64,000 bases of DNA, taken from the NCBI RefSeq assembly GCF_006540085.1, contig NZ_BJOG01000010.1, forward strand, positions 62,001-126,000, written 5' to 3'. The notes under the pieces are model-generated. The model saw only the letters and a program-made list of their open reading frames with translations. It was not told the DNA's origin and did no database searches. Below, piece by piece: positions 18,336 through 27,203 of the stretch (positions within the stretch are counted from its first letter, which is position 1; each line of letters opens with the position of its first letter). The position numbers and the translations under genes were made by a program. The stretch comes from Microbacterium oxydans. Its GTDB lineage: Bacteria > Actinomycetota > Actinomycetes > Actinomycetales > Microbacteriaceae.

Positions 18336-20017
18336 CACGAGCTCACCTCTTCCTTGAACCATGAACTCGCGGACGGCTGCGACAGCAGCTTCTTCTCCGC
18401 CTTGCGCTCCTTGCGCCAGAGCGACTCCCTGGCCTTCTCGTCGCCGATGAGCGGCGCGACGGCATCTGCGAGTCGCCGTGCCGCACGGTGTGCGAAACGT
18501 GGCACGAGAGCGGGAGCGGGGATGATGTCGCGCTGAGCGCCGACATCTGTCGAGACGACGGGCACACCGTGCGCGATCGCCTCCAGCGTCGTCAGCGTGA
18601 GCCCCTCGTTGTGGGACGAGACCACGAGGACGTGCGCTTCGTCGAGCGTCTCGGAGACCGGCGTCAGAGAGGTGCGACGGACGATGTCATCGGTCATGTC
18701 CGCTGCGGCGATGATGTCGTCCACCCACCCGGCGAGCTCGCCGTCGCCGTGAAGGATGTACCGCACCGAATAGCCCTGGCGCTTGAGGCGAGCGGCCATC
18801 GCGACGAAGACCTCCGGTGCCTTCTGTCTTGCCAGCCGGCCGACGAAAGCGATGGTGAAGGTCTCCCCCTCATCCCTGGACCGGAAGACGGCATCCTTCG
18901 GCTTGACCGTGAGTCCGCCCAGCGGAGCCATCACGACCTTCTCGGAGGGGATGCCCTGCACCTCGGTCATCCAGCGCGCGAGGCTGGGAGATATGACATG
19001 GTGCTTCGTCAGGGACTCGGCCGCGATCGCGCTGCTGAGCGGATATCCGCCCCCTCGGTACTCGACGATGTGAGTGCTGTCGATGATCGGGATGCCCGGC
19101 CGGGAGGCGGCGATCCACGCGATGCGGTCATACAGCCACTGGTTGTGGTGGATCACGACGCCGCGCACGTCGAACGTGCGCAGCAGAGCTCGCAGCAGCG
19201 GCTCGATACCGGGAGTCTGCGATTCGACCGTGGGCTCGGAGAACGGGATGAGCAGCGCGCCGTCGAGTTCCGGCCTCGTGATCCACGGCTGATGGGAGTC
19301 ACGGTTCGTCAGGACGATGGGCAGGAAGCCGGCCTCGCGCACGAGTCGGACGGTTTCGAAGGCCCAGAGCTCTGCCCCTCCGAGCTGGAACCAGTGCAGA
19401 CCGATGATCACGGCCTTCTGCGCGCCGGCGGGCGTCTGCGCGGCAGGGACGATGACGTCGTCCTCATGGAGTTCGCCCGGACGGAACTCCGATGCGTACT
19501 GACGGCGCTGCACCGGCGTGTGCAGCTGGCGACGGAACCGGAGAAGCGACAGATCGCGGAGGTCGTCGTAGAAGAGGGGCGCCCGGGCCTTCACCTGCCG
19601 TGCGACACGGCCGATAAGGTCCTGGCGCGGCATCTGATAGGGATCGGACTCCAGCACCACGTCGGCCGAGACGTGCAGGTGCCGTGTGTGCGAAGCCGTG
19701 AGTGCGGCGGACACGGCCTCGGAAGGGAGAATCGTGCGGTTCTCCGGTGCGACCGTGCTGACGACATCGAAAGTCGTCAGACGATGCCTGTTGAACCGCG
19801 ACATGCCGTCGAAGGTGCTGTCATCCGTGAGCCGCGGCGGCGTCTCACGCGTGCCGTCGTAGAGATGCACGCGGAGTTCCCGCTCCGGCGCCATCAGGGC
19901 GTGGAAGTTCAGCGCCCCCACCAGCAGACGACGCTCCCGCAAGGAGAATTCCGTTCCCGTCCGCTCGTCCGAGAAGCGAAAGAGGGCGGGTTGATCGAGA
20001 GCTTGGAGAAGTGTCAC
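18332..20017 (-). CDS. Family 4 glycosyltransferase with N-terminal extension
   Basis: A long GT4 enzyme of 561 residues; the typical size is about 380. Residues to about 210 are an N-terminal region of unknown role. The GT-B part starts at VIIGLHWFQLGGAELWAFE, continues with VIHHNQWLYDRIAW and FVGRLARQKAPEVFVAMAA, and ends with the donor-binding SSHNEGLTLTTLEAIAHG, including E-x7-E, and GVPVVSTDVGAQRDII. The GTG at 20017 was chosen because the frame's first GTG at 20077 coincides with a TAGGCT promoter-like box; the start is uncertain. It heads the operon GT4-GT2-DUF6541 and faces the ABC transporter genes. Confidence 0.8.
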   Translation of the reverse strand: MTLLQALDQPALFRFSDERTGTEFSLRERRLLVGALNFHALMAPERELRVHLYDGTRETPPRLTDDSTFDGMSRFNRHRLTTFDVVSTVAPENRTILPSEAVSAALTASHTRHLHVSADVVLESDPYQMPRQDLIGRVARQVKARAPLFYDDLRDLSLLRFRRQLHTPVQRRQYASEFRPGELHEDDVIVPAAQTPAGAQKAVIIGLHWFQLGGAELWAFETVRLVREAGFLPIVLTNRDSHQPWITRPELDGALLIPFSEPTVESQTPGIEPLLRALLRTFDVRGVVIHHNQWLYDRIAWIAASRPGIPIIDSTHIVEYRGGGYPLSSAIAAESLTKHHVISPSLARWMTEVQGIPSEKVVMAPLGGLTVKPKDAVFRSRDEGETFTIAFVGRLARQKAPEVFVAMAARLKRQGYSVRYILHGDGELAGWVDDIIAAADMTDDIVRRTSLTPVSETLDEAHVLVVSSHNEGLTLTTLEAIAHGVPVVSTDVGAQRDIIPAPALVPRFAHRAARRLADAVAPLIGDEKARESLWRKERKAEKKLLSQPSASSWFKEEVSSW

Positions 20018-20061
20018 GAGTACCTGTTGCTTTCGGATCGACGGACGCACAGACCTCGGCG

Positions 20062-20067
20062 AGCCTA
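20062..20067 (-). promoter_or_regulatory. Candidate -10 box TAGGCT for the GT4-GT2-DUF6541 operon
   Basis: TAGGCT on the complement, 44 nt before the proposed GTG at 20017. Because it overlaps the region of the earlier GTG at 20077, it argues against that start. Confidence 0.4.
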
Positions 20068-20161
20068 TCAGCGACACCAGGCGTCACCCTGGGTCTCGGC
20101 TGTGCCACCACGGCGGGCATCCGGTCCCTCCTGGTTGCCAGGTAGCGCCCAGAGTCACTCG

Positions 20162-20167
20162 TATGAT
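20162..20167 (+). promoter_or_regulatory. Candidate -10 box TATGAT for the wzm-wzt operon
   Basis: TATGAT, close to the sigma-70 consensus, 50 nt before the GTG at 20218. TTGCCA at 20135-20140 could be a -35, but the 21-nt spacer is long. Confidence 0.5.
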
Positions 20168-20217
20168 TGTCTCCGGTGCGCGCGAGACGGTCGGCGCATA
20201 CGGAAGGTGGATCCGCG

Positions 20218-21087
20218 GTGCAACAGGCTCGCACGCTCGAGGCGCAGAGGTTGACGACCCCCGGCGCGAATCGAGGACTTCTCGAAGTCTTCCGACAGCG
20301 CTATCTCCTCTCGCTCATCGTGCGGAAGGAAGTGCAGATCAGGTACCGGGGCTCCATCTTCGGCTGGCTCTGGTCGTACGTGAAGCCGCTCGTCCAGTTC
20401 GTCGTCTTCTTCGTCGCCATCGGCGTCTTCCTCGGTCTGAACGATCGAGTCGAGTTCTTCCCGATCTATCTGCTGTCGGGGATCACGGTCGTCACCTTCT
20501 TCAACGAGGCCTTCTCGAACGGCACGCGCTCCCTCGTCGACAATGCGGCGCTCATCAAGAAGATCTATCTGCCCCGTGAGATGTTCCCCATCGCGAGCAT
20601 GATGATCGCCGCCGTCAACACGGTTCCGCAGATCATCGTCGTCGTGGGGATCTCCCTCTTCTTCGGGTGGGCGCCTTCCCTGGCGTCGGTGGCCGCGATC
20701 GTGCTCTCGCTGGTGATCATCGCCGTGCTGGCGAGTGGTCTCGGGCTGTTCTTCGGCGCGATCAACGTCACGTTCCGCGACGCGCAGAGCTTCGTCGAGA
20801 TCATCGTCATGGTCGCGATCTGGGCGTCGCCCGTCATGTACGAGTGGACGCAGGTGGCCCGTGTCGCACCGGAGTGGCTCTTCGTTCTCTACCGACTGAA
20901 CCCGATCACGGCGGCCGTCGAGCTGTTCCACTACGGCATCTGGTTCCCCCTCGGCCCCGACAACGCCTCCCCTCTCCCCGACCTCTGGATGTACGGGCTG
21001 ATCGCCCTCGTGACGTCTCTCGCCGCGCTGGTCATCGGCCAGCTCGTCTTCCGCCGACTGGAGGGCCGTTTTGCCCAAGATCTCTGA
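20218..21087 (+). CDS. ABC-2 type polysaccharide/teichoic acid exporter, permease
   Basis: Membrane component of an ABC-2 exporter (Wzm/TagG type), 289 residues, with six predicted membrane segments. VRKEVQIRYRGSIFGWLWSY is the conserved N-terminal amphipathic stretch of the family, followed by LKPL-like VKPLVQFVVFFV; FRDAQSFVEIIVMVAIWASP and RLNPITAAVELFHYG are the late conserved loops. It should move a lipid-linked polymer across the membrane with the adjacent ATPase. The GTG at 20218 has GGAAGGTGG seven to nine bases upstream and is preferred to the frame's earlier start at 20167. It overlaps the ATPase gene by 17 bp. Confidence 0.92.
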   Translation: MQQARTLEAQRLTTPGANRGLLEVFRQRYLLSLIVRKEVQIRYRGSIFGWLWSYVKPLVQFVVFFVAIGVFLGLNDRVEFFPIYLLSGITVVTFFNEAFSNGTRSLVDNAALIKKIYLPREMFPIASMMIAAVNTVPQIIVVVGISLFFGWAPSLASVAAIVLSLVIIAVLASGLGLFFGAINVTFRDAQSFVEIIVMVAIWASPVMYEWTQVARVAPEWLFVLYRLNPITAAVELFHYGIWFPLGPDNASPLPDLWMYGLIALVTSLAALVIGQLVFRRLEGRFAQDL

Positions 21088-21820
21088 GCCCCTGACGCAG
21101 ACACTGCCCCGCGTCGTGATCGACGACGTGCACAAGACCTTCAAGCTTCGTCACACGCATTCGATCAAGGAGACAGCCCTCGCTGCCATCCGCCGTAAGC
21201 CGCTCACGACGAACTTTCACGCCCTCGACGGAGTGTCGTTCGAGATCGGCGAGGGCGAGTCGGTCGCGCTCCTCGGATTCAACGGCTCCGGCAAATCCAC
21301 CATGCTCAAGCTGATCTCCGGAGTGCTCGAGCCCGACACCGGCACCGCCCTCACGCGTGGTCGAGTAGCCGGACTCATCGAGGTCGGCGCCGGCTTCCAC
21401 CCCGATCTATCCGGCAGGGAGAACATCTTCCTGAATGCCGCAATTCTCGGCATGAGCAAGAAGGAGACCGAGGCTCGCTACGACGAGATCGTCGCCTTCA
21501 GCGAGATCGAGAAGTTCATCGACACCGAGGTCAAGCACTACTCCTCCGGGATGTTCCTGCGCCTGGCCTTCTCCGTGGCGATCCACACCGAGATGGATGT
21601 GCTCCTCATCGACGAGATCCTCTCGGTGGGCGACGAGCCTTTCCAGAAGAAGTGCCTCGCCCGCGTCCGAGAGCTGCACGCGCAGGGGAAGACCCTCGTC
21701 GTCGTGAGCCACGACCTCAACATGGTGTCGAATCTCTGCGAGCGCGGCATCCTGCTCAAGGGCGGGAAGGTGCACTTCGACGGTCCGAGCAAGGACGCCG
21801 TCGAACTGATGCGAGCCTGA
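21071..21820 (+). CDS. ABC-2 type polysaccharide/teichoic acid exporter, ATPase
   Basis: ATPase subunit (Wzt/TagH type), 249 residues, that powers export by the preceding permease. The long N-terminal segment before the Walker A, with FHALDGVSFEIGEGE, is typical of this class. Walker A is GFNGSGKST (69-77), the signature is KHYSSGMFLRL, Walker B is MDVLLIDEILS, and VVSHDLNMV has the switch His. It lacks the C-terminal sugar-binding domain of some Wzt proteins. A TTG start at 21071 is supported by GGAGGG six bases upstream; it lies inside the 3' end of the permease gene. It ends one base before the convergent glycosyltransferase gene. Confidence 0.93.
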   Translation: MPKISEPLTQTLPRVVIDDVHKTFKLRHTHSIKETALAAIRRKPLTTNFHALDGVSFEIGEGESVALLGFNGSGKSTMLKLISGVLEPDTGTALTRGRVAGLIEVGAGFHPDLSGRENIFLNAAILGMSKKETEARYDEIVAFSEIEKFIDTEVKHYSSGMFLRLAFSVAIHTEMDVLLIDEILSVGDEPFQKKCLARVRELHAQGKTLVVVSHDLNMVSNLCERGILLKGGKVHFDGPSKDAVELMRA

Positions 21821-21821
21821 T

Positions 21822-22895
21822 TCAGAGGTCCGCGTGCAGTCCCCAGAGGCGTTCGGCTGAACTCGCCCAGGAGAAGGCTCGCGACCGATCGGACGCGAGC
21901 ACCTTGAGGCGTTCGGCGGATCCGCCTGCCGCATCCTCGACCGCCTCCGCGATCGCATCGACGGGGACGATCCGCCCGCCGTCAGAGATGACATCACGAT
22001 GCGAACCGCTGTCGACGGCGACGACCGGCAGTCCCAGCGTCATCGCCTCCACGGCACGCCAGGGCCACCCTGCCGTGGCGTCGGCGGCCACATACGCAGA
22101 GGCACCCTCGAGGACACCAGCACGGTCTTCGGCCGAGAGGGCGCCTCGCACATGCACGCGGCGCTCCGGGAGTCCCGACGCGGAGGCCGCCTCCACGTAG
22201 CGGGGCTCGGATCCCTCCGGTGCATCGATGACGATGGCATCGAGACCGGCCGCCACCGCTCCGCGGAAGCCTTCCGCCGCTTCGGCGACAGACCCTGTGA
22301 GCACCAGGTACCCGCCGGTAGGCGACAGTGCACCGCGGGGAGCGGCTCCCTCGCCGGCACCGCCGAAACCCTGCGGCGGTGCACCTGCGATCACGCGGAT
22401 GCGGTCGCCGAGCTTCGCGAGCTCGGCGAGTCTCTCGGCGACGGCATGAGAGGGCACCACCACGGCGTCGGAGTGTCTCACGGCACGTCTGAGCATGCCG
22501 CGCTGCCACGCGACGGTCCCCTTGGACAACTGCTCCGGAGCGTCCCAGGCACGCAGATCCCACACCGTGACGGTCGTCTGATCGTTGTCATGAAGCCGGT
22601 CGTGTCGGACGAGCGGTGCCATCAGGGTCGGCGAGTGGATGAGCCCTCCGCCGACACCGGGGGCGATGCCGAGCTGCCAGGCCGCGGCGAGCTCACGCCG
22701 GCCCATGGCGAGCGTGCGCACGTCGGCGATCCCCGCCACCGGCACGGAAGCACCTGCGGGGACGATCGCATCGACCGCGCATCCCGACGGCGCCGTGGCG
22801 ACCAGACCGCCGACCAGCCCGACCGCTGCCTCGGCGTGGTCGGGATCGACGACGCTCGCGAGCTGATCCAGAACAACGCGTAGCCGAGCACCCAT
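21822..22895 (-). CDS. Glycosyltransferase, GT4-like
   Basis: GT-B type glycosyltransferase of 357 residues. The N-terminal half has LRVVLDQLASV and LIHSPTLMAPLV; the C-terminal half has YLVLTGSVAEAAEG, VHVRGALSAEDRAG, ASAYVAADATAGWPWRAVEA and GLPVVAVDSGSHRDVI, which correspond to the donor-binding segment of GT4 enzymes, with E near MTLGLP. It is rich in alanine and less conserved than its neighbours. The ATG at 22895 follows a TAGCCT box by six bases with no ribosome site. It stands alone between the convergent wzt and the divergent DUF4012 gene. Confidence 0.75.
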   Translation of the reverse strand: MGARLRVVLDQLASVVDPDHAEAAVGLVGGLVATAPSGCAVDAIVPAGASVPVAGIADVRTLAMGRRELAAAWQLGIAPGVGGGLIHSPTLMAPLVRHDRLHDNDQTTVTVWDLRAWDAPEQLSKGTVAWQRGMLRRAVRHSDAVVVPSHAVAERLAELAKLGDRIRVIAGAPPQGFGGAGEGAAPRGALSPTGGYLVLTGSVAEAAEGFRGAVAAGLDAIVIDAPEGSEPRYVEAASASGLPERRVHVRGALSAEDRAGVLEGASAYVAADATAGWPWRAVEAMTLGLPVVAVDSGSHRDVISDGGRIVPVDAIAEAVEDAAGGSAERLKVLASDRSRAFSWASSAERLWGLHADL

Positions 22896-22901
22896 GGCCC
22901 C

Positions 22902-22907
22902 AGGCTA
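22902..22907 (-). promoter_or_regulatory. -10 box TAGCCT, leaderless start
   Basis: TAGCCT on the complement ends 6 nt before the ATG at 22895. No ribosome site is present. Confidence 0.5.
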
Positions 22908-23005
22908 TCCTCGCCATACCTCTCCCCCGCGGAGCACACCGCCGGAGACGCGCGAATGTCAGCGTTCGCACAGTTTCCGCCCACCACGGCAGCAGAGGTT
23001 CGTGC

Positions 23006-24781
23006 TTGAATGCTCGAGTGAGCGATGGTCGACTTCCCGTCCGACGCCGATGGATCGGGTGGACCGTCGGCGTTCTTCTGTCCCTTCTGGTCGTCGCGAT
23101 CGGCTGGGTCGCCATCCGAGGGTTCGGCGCGGTGAGCGATCTTCAGCAGGTGGCCAAAGGCAGCGCGCAGCTGAAGGCGGCGATCGCGGCCGGTGACCTC
23201 GACGCAGCCAAGCCCCTCGCCAGGAGCATCGCGCACAATGCGGACTCCGCGCACGACCTCACCTCCGACCCGGTCTGGCACGCGTTCGGAGCACTGCCAT
23301 GGGTCGGCCCCAACTTCAGTGCCGTCAGCGACATCGCCGAGATCGCCGACGACGTGTCATCCGACGCGCTGACGCCGCTCCTCGACGTGGCGGCGGACTT
23401 CGATCTGGCGAGCCTCGGCTTCACCGGTGGCTCCATCGACCTCGCACCGTTCGCAGAGATCGCAGGCCCTCTGGGAACCGCCGAGACCGCGCTCACGGCC
23501 GCGCAGCAGCAGGCACGTCGCATAGACGCCGATGCGACGCTCCCCCCGCTCGCCGATGCCATCCGCACGATGCGTTCCTCCGTCACCGAAGCCGCGACGT
23601 TGGTCGGCTCGCTGCACGGTGCTGCCGTGCTGCTGCCGACCATGCTCGGCGGCGAAGGCCCCCGTACCTACGTGCTCGCGATGCAGAACAATGCGGAACT
23701 GCGCTCCTCGGGGGGAATCATCGGGGCGATCGCGCTGCTGCACGCCGAGAACGGAAGGATCACCCTCCAGACTCAGGCATCGACTCGCGACTTCCCCCCG
23801 CTCGACACGGCCCTGCCGCTCAGCGACTCGACGACCGCCCTGTTCGAGGACCGTCCAGGTCGCTATCTGCAGAACATCACGAGCATCCCGGACTTCCGCG
23901 AAGCAGGTGCCGCGATCGCCACACGGTGGCAGGGCCGATTCGGCGGAACCGTCGACGGTGTCGTCGCCGTCGACGCGGTCGTGGCGAAGCACCTGCTCGC
24001 TGCCACCGGCGACCTCACGTTCGGACCTTTCACGGCGAGCTCCGACAACGTCACCGACATCCTTCTCTCGCAGATCTACGCCGCAGTCCCCGACCCCGCG
24101 GTGCAGGACGAGATCTTCGCGCAGGCCGCAGGGGCGTTGTTCGGCGCTGCGCTCTCCGGCGCAGAGCCACGAGCTCTGCTGGGAGCACTCGCGGACTCCG
24201 CGGCGGAAGGACGCATCCGCATCTGGAGTGCTCACGAAGATGAGGAGGCCGTGCTCGCCGACTCCGACCTCGGCGGCACGATCCCCGCGGACACCGGCGA
24301 TGCGACCTACGTCGGCGTGCTGATGAACGACACCACCGGCGGGAAGATGGACTACTACACCAGGGCGTCCCTCTCGACGTCGGTCGGCACCTGCCAGGGC
24401 CAGCCGACGACCCAGGTGCGCGTGACGTGGACCAACACCGCGCCCGCCGACGCCGCCACCTCGCTGCCCACCTACGTCACGGCCGACGGCTTCTACGGGG
24501 TGCCCGCCGGCACCGTGCGGACCCTGATCGCCGTGTACGGCCCGGAAGGGGCGACGCCTTCGCACATCGATCGCGACGGGGCGGAAGAGGGCGTTCAGAC
24601 CGCGATGATCGGCGACCGCTCGGCGGTTCAGCACGAGGTGTCGCTCGCGCCTGGCGAGTCGACGACGATCACCGTCGAGTTCCAGGGCACGGGTGCAGGG
24701 CAGAGACTCACCGAGGTGCTGCACACCCCCCTCATCGACACCCCCGAGACGACACGGGAACCGCTGCGATGCGCTTCGTGA
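23006..24781 (+). CDS. DUF4012 surface-polysaccharide-associated protein
   Basis: A 591-residue protein of the DUF4012 family, often found in actinobacterial polysaccharide loci and unassigned in function. One membrane anchor lies near the N-terminus (RRWIGWTVGVLLSLLVVAIG), so the rest should be outside the cell. The central part has the family block YVLAMQNNAELRSSGGIIG, then GRYLQNITSIPDF, and DGVVAVDAVVAKHLLAATG. A late Cys pair is possible (TCQGQ and the final RCAS). The TTG at 23006 has AGAGG seven bases upstream; an in-frame GTG at 23018 has none. The layout recalls LCP-type extracellular enzymes. Confidence 0.82.
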   Translation: MNARVSDGRLPVRRRWIGWTVGVLLSLLVVAIGWVAIRGFGAVSDLQQVAKGSAQLKAAIAAGDLDAAKPLARSIAHNADSAHDLTSDPVWHAFGALPWVGPNFSAVSDIAEIADDVSSDALTPLLDVAADFDLASLGFTGGSIDLAPFAEIAGPLGTAETALTAAQQQARRIDADATLPPLADAIRTMRSSVTEAATLVGSLHGAAVLLPTMLGGEGPRTYVLAMQNNAELRSSGGIIGAIALLHAENGRITLQTQASTRDFPPLDTALPLSDSTTALFEDRPGRYLQNITSIPDFREAGAAIATRWQGRFGGTVDGVVAVDAVVAKHLLAATGDLTFGPFTASSDNVTDILLSQIYAAVPDPAVQDEIFAQAAGALFGAALSGAEPRALLGALADSAAEGRIRIWSAHEDEEAVLADSDLGGTIPADTGDATYVGVLMNDTTGGKMDYYTRASLSTSVGTCQGQPTTQVRVTWTNTAPADAATSLPTYVTADGFYGVPAGTVRTLIAVYGPEGATPSHIDRDGAEEGVQTAMIGDRSAVQHEVSLAPGESTTITVEFQGTGAGQRLTEVLHTPLIDTPETTREPLRCAS

Positions 24782-24795
24782 CTTTCGCCACCCGA

Positions 24796-24801
24796 TAGGG
24801 T
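24796..24801 (+). promoter_or_regulatory. Candidate -10 box TAGGGT for the surface protein gene
   Basis: TAGGGT directly after the DUF4012 stop codon. Transcription from it would give a leader of about 115 nt before the ATG at 24925, including the hairpin at 24827-24863. Confidence 0.45.
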
Positions 24802-24826
24802 ATCGTCGACTCACTGGGGAATATCT

Positions 24827-24863
24827 GGCGTCTGTCATCCTGCCGTGGGGGCAGGAAGACGCC
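24827..24863 (+). promoter_or_regulatory. Structured 5' leader: two-part hairpin
   Basis: An outer stem GGCGTCT (24827-24833) with AGACGCC (24857-24863) encloses an inner stem CCTGCC (24839-24844) with GGCAGG (24850-24855) and a 5-nt loop. No U-run follows, and the next gene starts 61 nt further on, so it looks more like a leader structure than a terminator. Confidence 0.5.
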
Positions 24864-24924
24864 ACGCAGTTGGATGCAGGGGTGTGTCCAAAGGCGATTC
24901 CGCGTGAAATTCTGGGGAGAAATC

Positions 24925-25509
24925 ATGCTGAAGAAACTGGCTGCCATCAGCCTTGCCGCCGGCGCGCTCGTTTTCGTCGCGCCAACCGTGGCCACCGCTG
25001 CGCCGACTGCACCTGTCGCGTCGTCCGATTCCTATCCGACGCCTCCCGGCGCCAAGGTCGGCGACCCCATCATCGACATCTGCGAAGCGTCGACGATCGT
25101 GTTCGGTCCCGGCTACTTCGTTCCGTCCGAGAACGTCAACGTGGCGGTGTCCGGCTACAACGCCGCGAAGGCGGCGATCTCGGGCAACACCGCTGCCGCT
25201 GACGGGAGCATGACGCTCACGTTCCGCCCGCCGTCCGACGGCGAAGGCTCCTACGCGGTCGCCTTCAACGGCTCGCGCTCGTACACCGCGACCATCACCG
25301 TGTCGCACGGACACGATGCCGCGGCCAGCTGCGACCACGATCCCGGCGTCGCGGCTGCGGGCTCCGAGCTTCCCCTCACCGGGGGCGGCATCGAGCTGGC
25401 CCTGACCGGTGGAGACGTGTCGCCGTGGATCCTCGGCGGCGGAGCAGCAGCTCTGGTGGCCGGCGGAGCCCTCGTCGCAGTGGGAGCCTCGCGCCGCAAG
25501 CGCGCCTAG
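24925..25509 (+). CDS. Small secreted protein with tandem sortase-like motifs
   Basis: A 194-residue exported surface protein. Residues 1-25 are a signal peptide (MLKKLAAISLAAGALVFVAP, then TVATA). The mature part has two cysteines (IDICEAS and SCDHD) and a beta-rich middle with repeated TITVSH-like strands. The C-terminus has LPLTG at 149-153 and LALTG at 158-162, then a hydrophobic stretch GGGAAALVAGGALVAVG and the tail SRRKRA, which is a cell-wall sorting signal. LAxTG is the motif known for class E sortases. GGGGAG lies five bases before the ATG. No sortase gene is in the window. Function beyond wall attachment is unknown. Confidence 0.8.
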   Translation: MLKKLAAISLAAGALVFVAPTVATAAPTAPVASSDSYPTPPGAKVGDPIIDICEASTIVFGPGYFVPSENVNVAVSGYNAAKAAISGNTAAADGSMTLTFRPPSDGEGSYAVAFNGSRSYTATITVSHGHDAAASCDHDPGVAAAGSELPLTGGGIELALTGGDVSPWILGGGAAALVAGGALVAVGASRRKRA

Positions 25510-25540
25510 GTCCGGCTGCCGCCTCGTGCGGTGGTCGACT

Positions 25541-25579
25541 GGACGACGGTGATCCCTCCCCCTCCGATCACCGTCGTCT
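25541..25579. terminator. Bidirectional hairpin between convergent genes
   Basis: GACGACGGTGATC (25542-25554) and GATCACCGTCGTC (25566-25578) form a perfect 13-bp stem with an 11-nt pyrimidine-rich loop, 33 nt after the surface protein stop. There is no clear U-run on either side. Confidence 0.65.
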
Positions 25580-25586
25580 GGTGCAT

Positions 25587-25645
25587 CCGGCGGAAAATCG
25601 CCGGAAGCCCACGGCTGTCCTCCTCCGGGAGGCGGTCGTGGGCTT
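25587..25645. other. Two further hairpins in the same intergenic region
   Basis: CCGGCG/CGCCGG (25587-25592 and 25599-25604, 6-nt loop) is followed by AAGCCCACG/CGTGGGCTT (25605-25613 and 25637-25645). With the preceding repeat they make three adjacent hairpins over about 105 nt between convergent genes. No protein is supported in 25510-25748. Confidence 0.5.
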
Positions 25646-25748
25646 TGTCGCGCGTGCGCTCAGGAGCGCCGGTGCCGACGGTGCCCGGGTACACGGCTTC
25701 GCCCTGGCCGTCGTGGGAAGTCCAGCACGCCTCGCCCGGGACTCTCGA

Positions 25749-27203
25749 TCAGGGCTCGGGCGTCGGCGTCGCCGTCGGGGGGTGCAGCTTCTGCTGGATC
25801 ATGTCGCGGATGAACGCGTAGTCCGGCTGGTGCTCGTCGACGCCCGAATCGGGCGTGAGCTCGATCGTGGTGACCGGCTGCTCCTTCGCCTTCAGCATCA
25901 GGTCGAAGAACTCGGGCAGCTTGTCGGAGGGAAGGTCGGTGCTGATCAACGCCGTACCCGCCGCTGCCACTTCGTTGAAACGTGTGAGCACCGTCTGCGG
26001 GGTGAACTGCGCGAGAATGGCCGCCTGCAGTTCCCGCTGACGCTTCATCCGATCCCAGTCGCTGGTGGTGTACCGCGAGCGGGCGTACCACTGCGCCGTG
26101 TCGCCATCCATGCGCTGCTTGCCGGGCTCGATCCACCCGATGGCCCACTCGTTCACATCGCTGCCCGTCCACCCCTCGGGCGGACCGCCCTTGGGCAGGC
26201 GCTCCGTGACGTTGATCTCGACCCCACCCAGCGCGTCGACGAGCTCAGCGAACCCGTGCATGTCGACGAACACGTAGTACGGGATCTCGATCCCGAGGAC
26301 TCCCTCTGCGGCGTCCTTGGTGGCCTCGATGCCCGGTTCCGAGCCTTTGGCGACGGCGTCGGGGTAGAGCCCCTTGCCGCCGTCCTCCCGGCAGACCTCA
26401 GCGGCGTTGCGTACGTGGTTCATCCACCCGTTCCAACCGCAGGTCGAGGAGCCATGCCCCTCGAAACCGTCGGGATACAGCTCCTGCATCGGGCTGCCGT
26501 CGCTGAACGGTGCGTTCGGGAGTTCTCGCGGGATGCCGGTGATCGTCACGGCACCGGTGTCGGCATTCACCGAGACCACAGAGATGCTGTCGAAGCGCAT
26601 CGAGTCACGGCCGTCGCCGCTGTCCGCTCCGAGGAGGAGGATGTTGTAATAGCCGTCGCTGGGCGCGACGCTGGGGCCGCTCTGACCGAAGATCGATCCG
26701 ATGGTGTTGCGGACGGACCCCACGGCCGTGGCCGCATAAGCTGCCCCGCCGCCCACGAGTCCCAGGAGGACCAGCGCGACGACCGGGATGGCGAGCCGGG
26801 ACAGGGTGGGCAGCTTGACGAGCCTCACCATGCGCAACGTGTCGAACGTCAGCACCGCCCAGAGCACGACGTAGCCGACGAGCAGCGCCTGCACGAGTGT
26901 CAGGACCACGGTGGAGAAGAATCCCCCACCGATCGTGAGCCACAGCAGGACGGGACGGGCGAACACGGCGAGCGCCACCGTGACGATCGCGAGGAACCAG
27001 GCGAGCAGGGTGGCGCCGAGCCCGAATCGACCGAGTCGCCGATTGCCCGCGACGACCTGCGCCGAGCCCGGCACCAGGAGGTTCATCACGAGCAGCCACC
27101 AGCCGCGCTTGGTCATCACGCCGGGGTCGGCGGAGTCCGGGTGCCGTAGCGGCCGGGTCTCGATGAGCGGGCGCTGTGATGCGCGCGGAGGCGCAAGGGT
27201 CAC
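25749..27203 (-). CDS. LytR-CpsA-Psr (LCP) family glycopolymer ligase
   Basis: Membrane-bound phosphotransferase of 484 residues, predicted to attach lipid-linked teichoic-acid-like or polysaccharide chains to peptidoglycan outside the cell. The first 165 residues hold about four membrane segments, more than the single anchor of classical LCP proteins. The LCP domain begins at [20 protein letters not shown], with the D and R residues that bind the pyrophosphate, then [20 protein letters not shown], and later [20 protein letters not shown]. The GTG at 27203 overlaps the purE stop (GTGA). The C-terminus ends in a Pro/Thr tail. It fits the role of final ligase for the polymer made by the neighbouring genes. 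Confidence 0.9.
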   Translation of the reverse strand: MTLAPPRASQRPLIETRPLRHPDSADPGVMTKRGWWLLVMNLLVPGSAQVVAGNRRLGRFGLGATLLAWFLAIVTVALAVFARPVLLWLTIGGGFFSTVVLTLVQALLVGYVVLWAVLTFDTLRMVRLVKLPTLSRLAIPVVALVLLGLVGGGAAYAATAVGSVRNTIGSIFGQSGPSVAPSDGYYNILLLGADSGDGRDSMRFDSISVVSVNADTGAVTITGIPRELPNAPFSDGSPMQELYPDGFEGHGSSTCGWNGWMNHVRNAAEVCREDGGKGLYPDAVAKGSEPGIEATKDAAEGVLGIEIPYYVFVDMHGFAELVDALGGVEINVTERLPKGGPPEGWTGSDVNEWAIGWIEPGKQRMDGDTAQWYARSRYTTSDWDRMKRQRELQAAILAQFTPQTVLTRFNEVAAAGTALISTDLPSDKLPEFFDLMLKAKEQPVTTIELTPDSGVDEHQPDYAFIRDMIQQKLHPPTATPTPEP

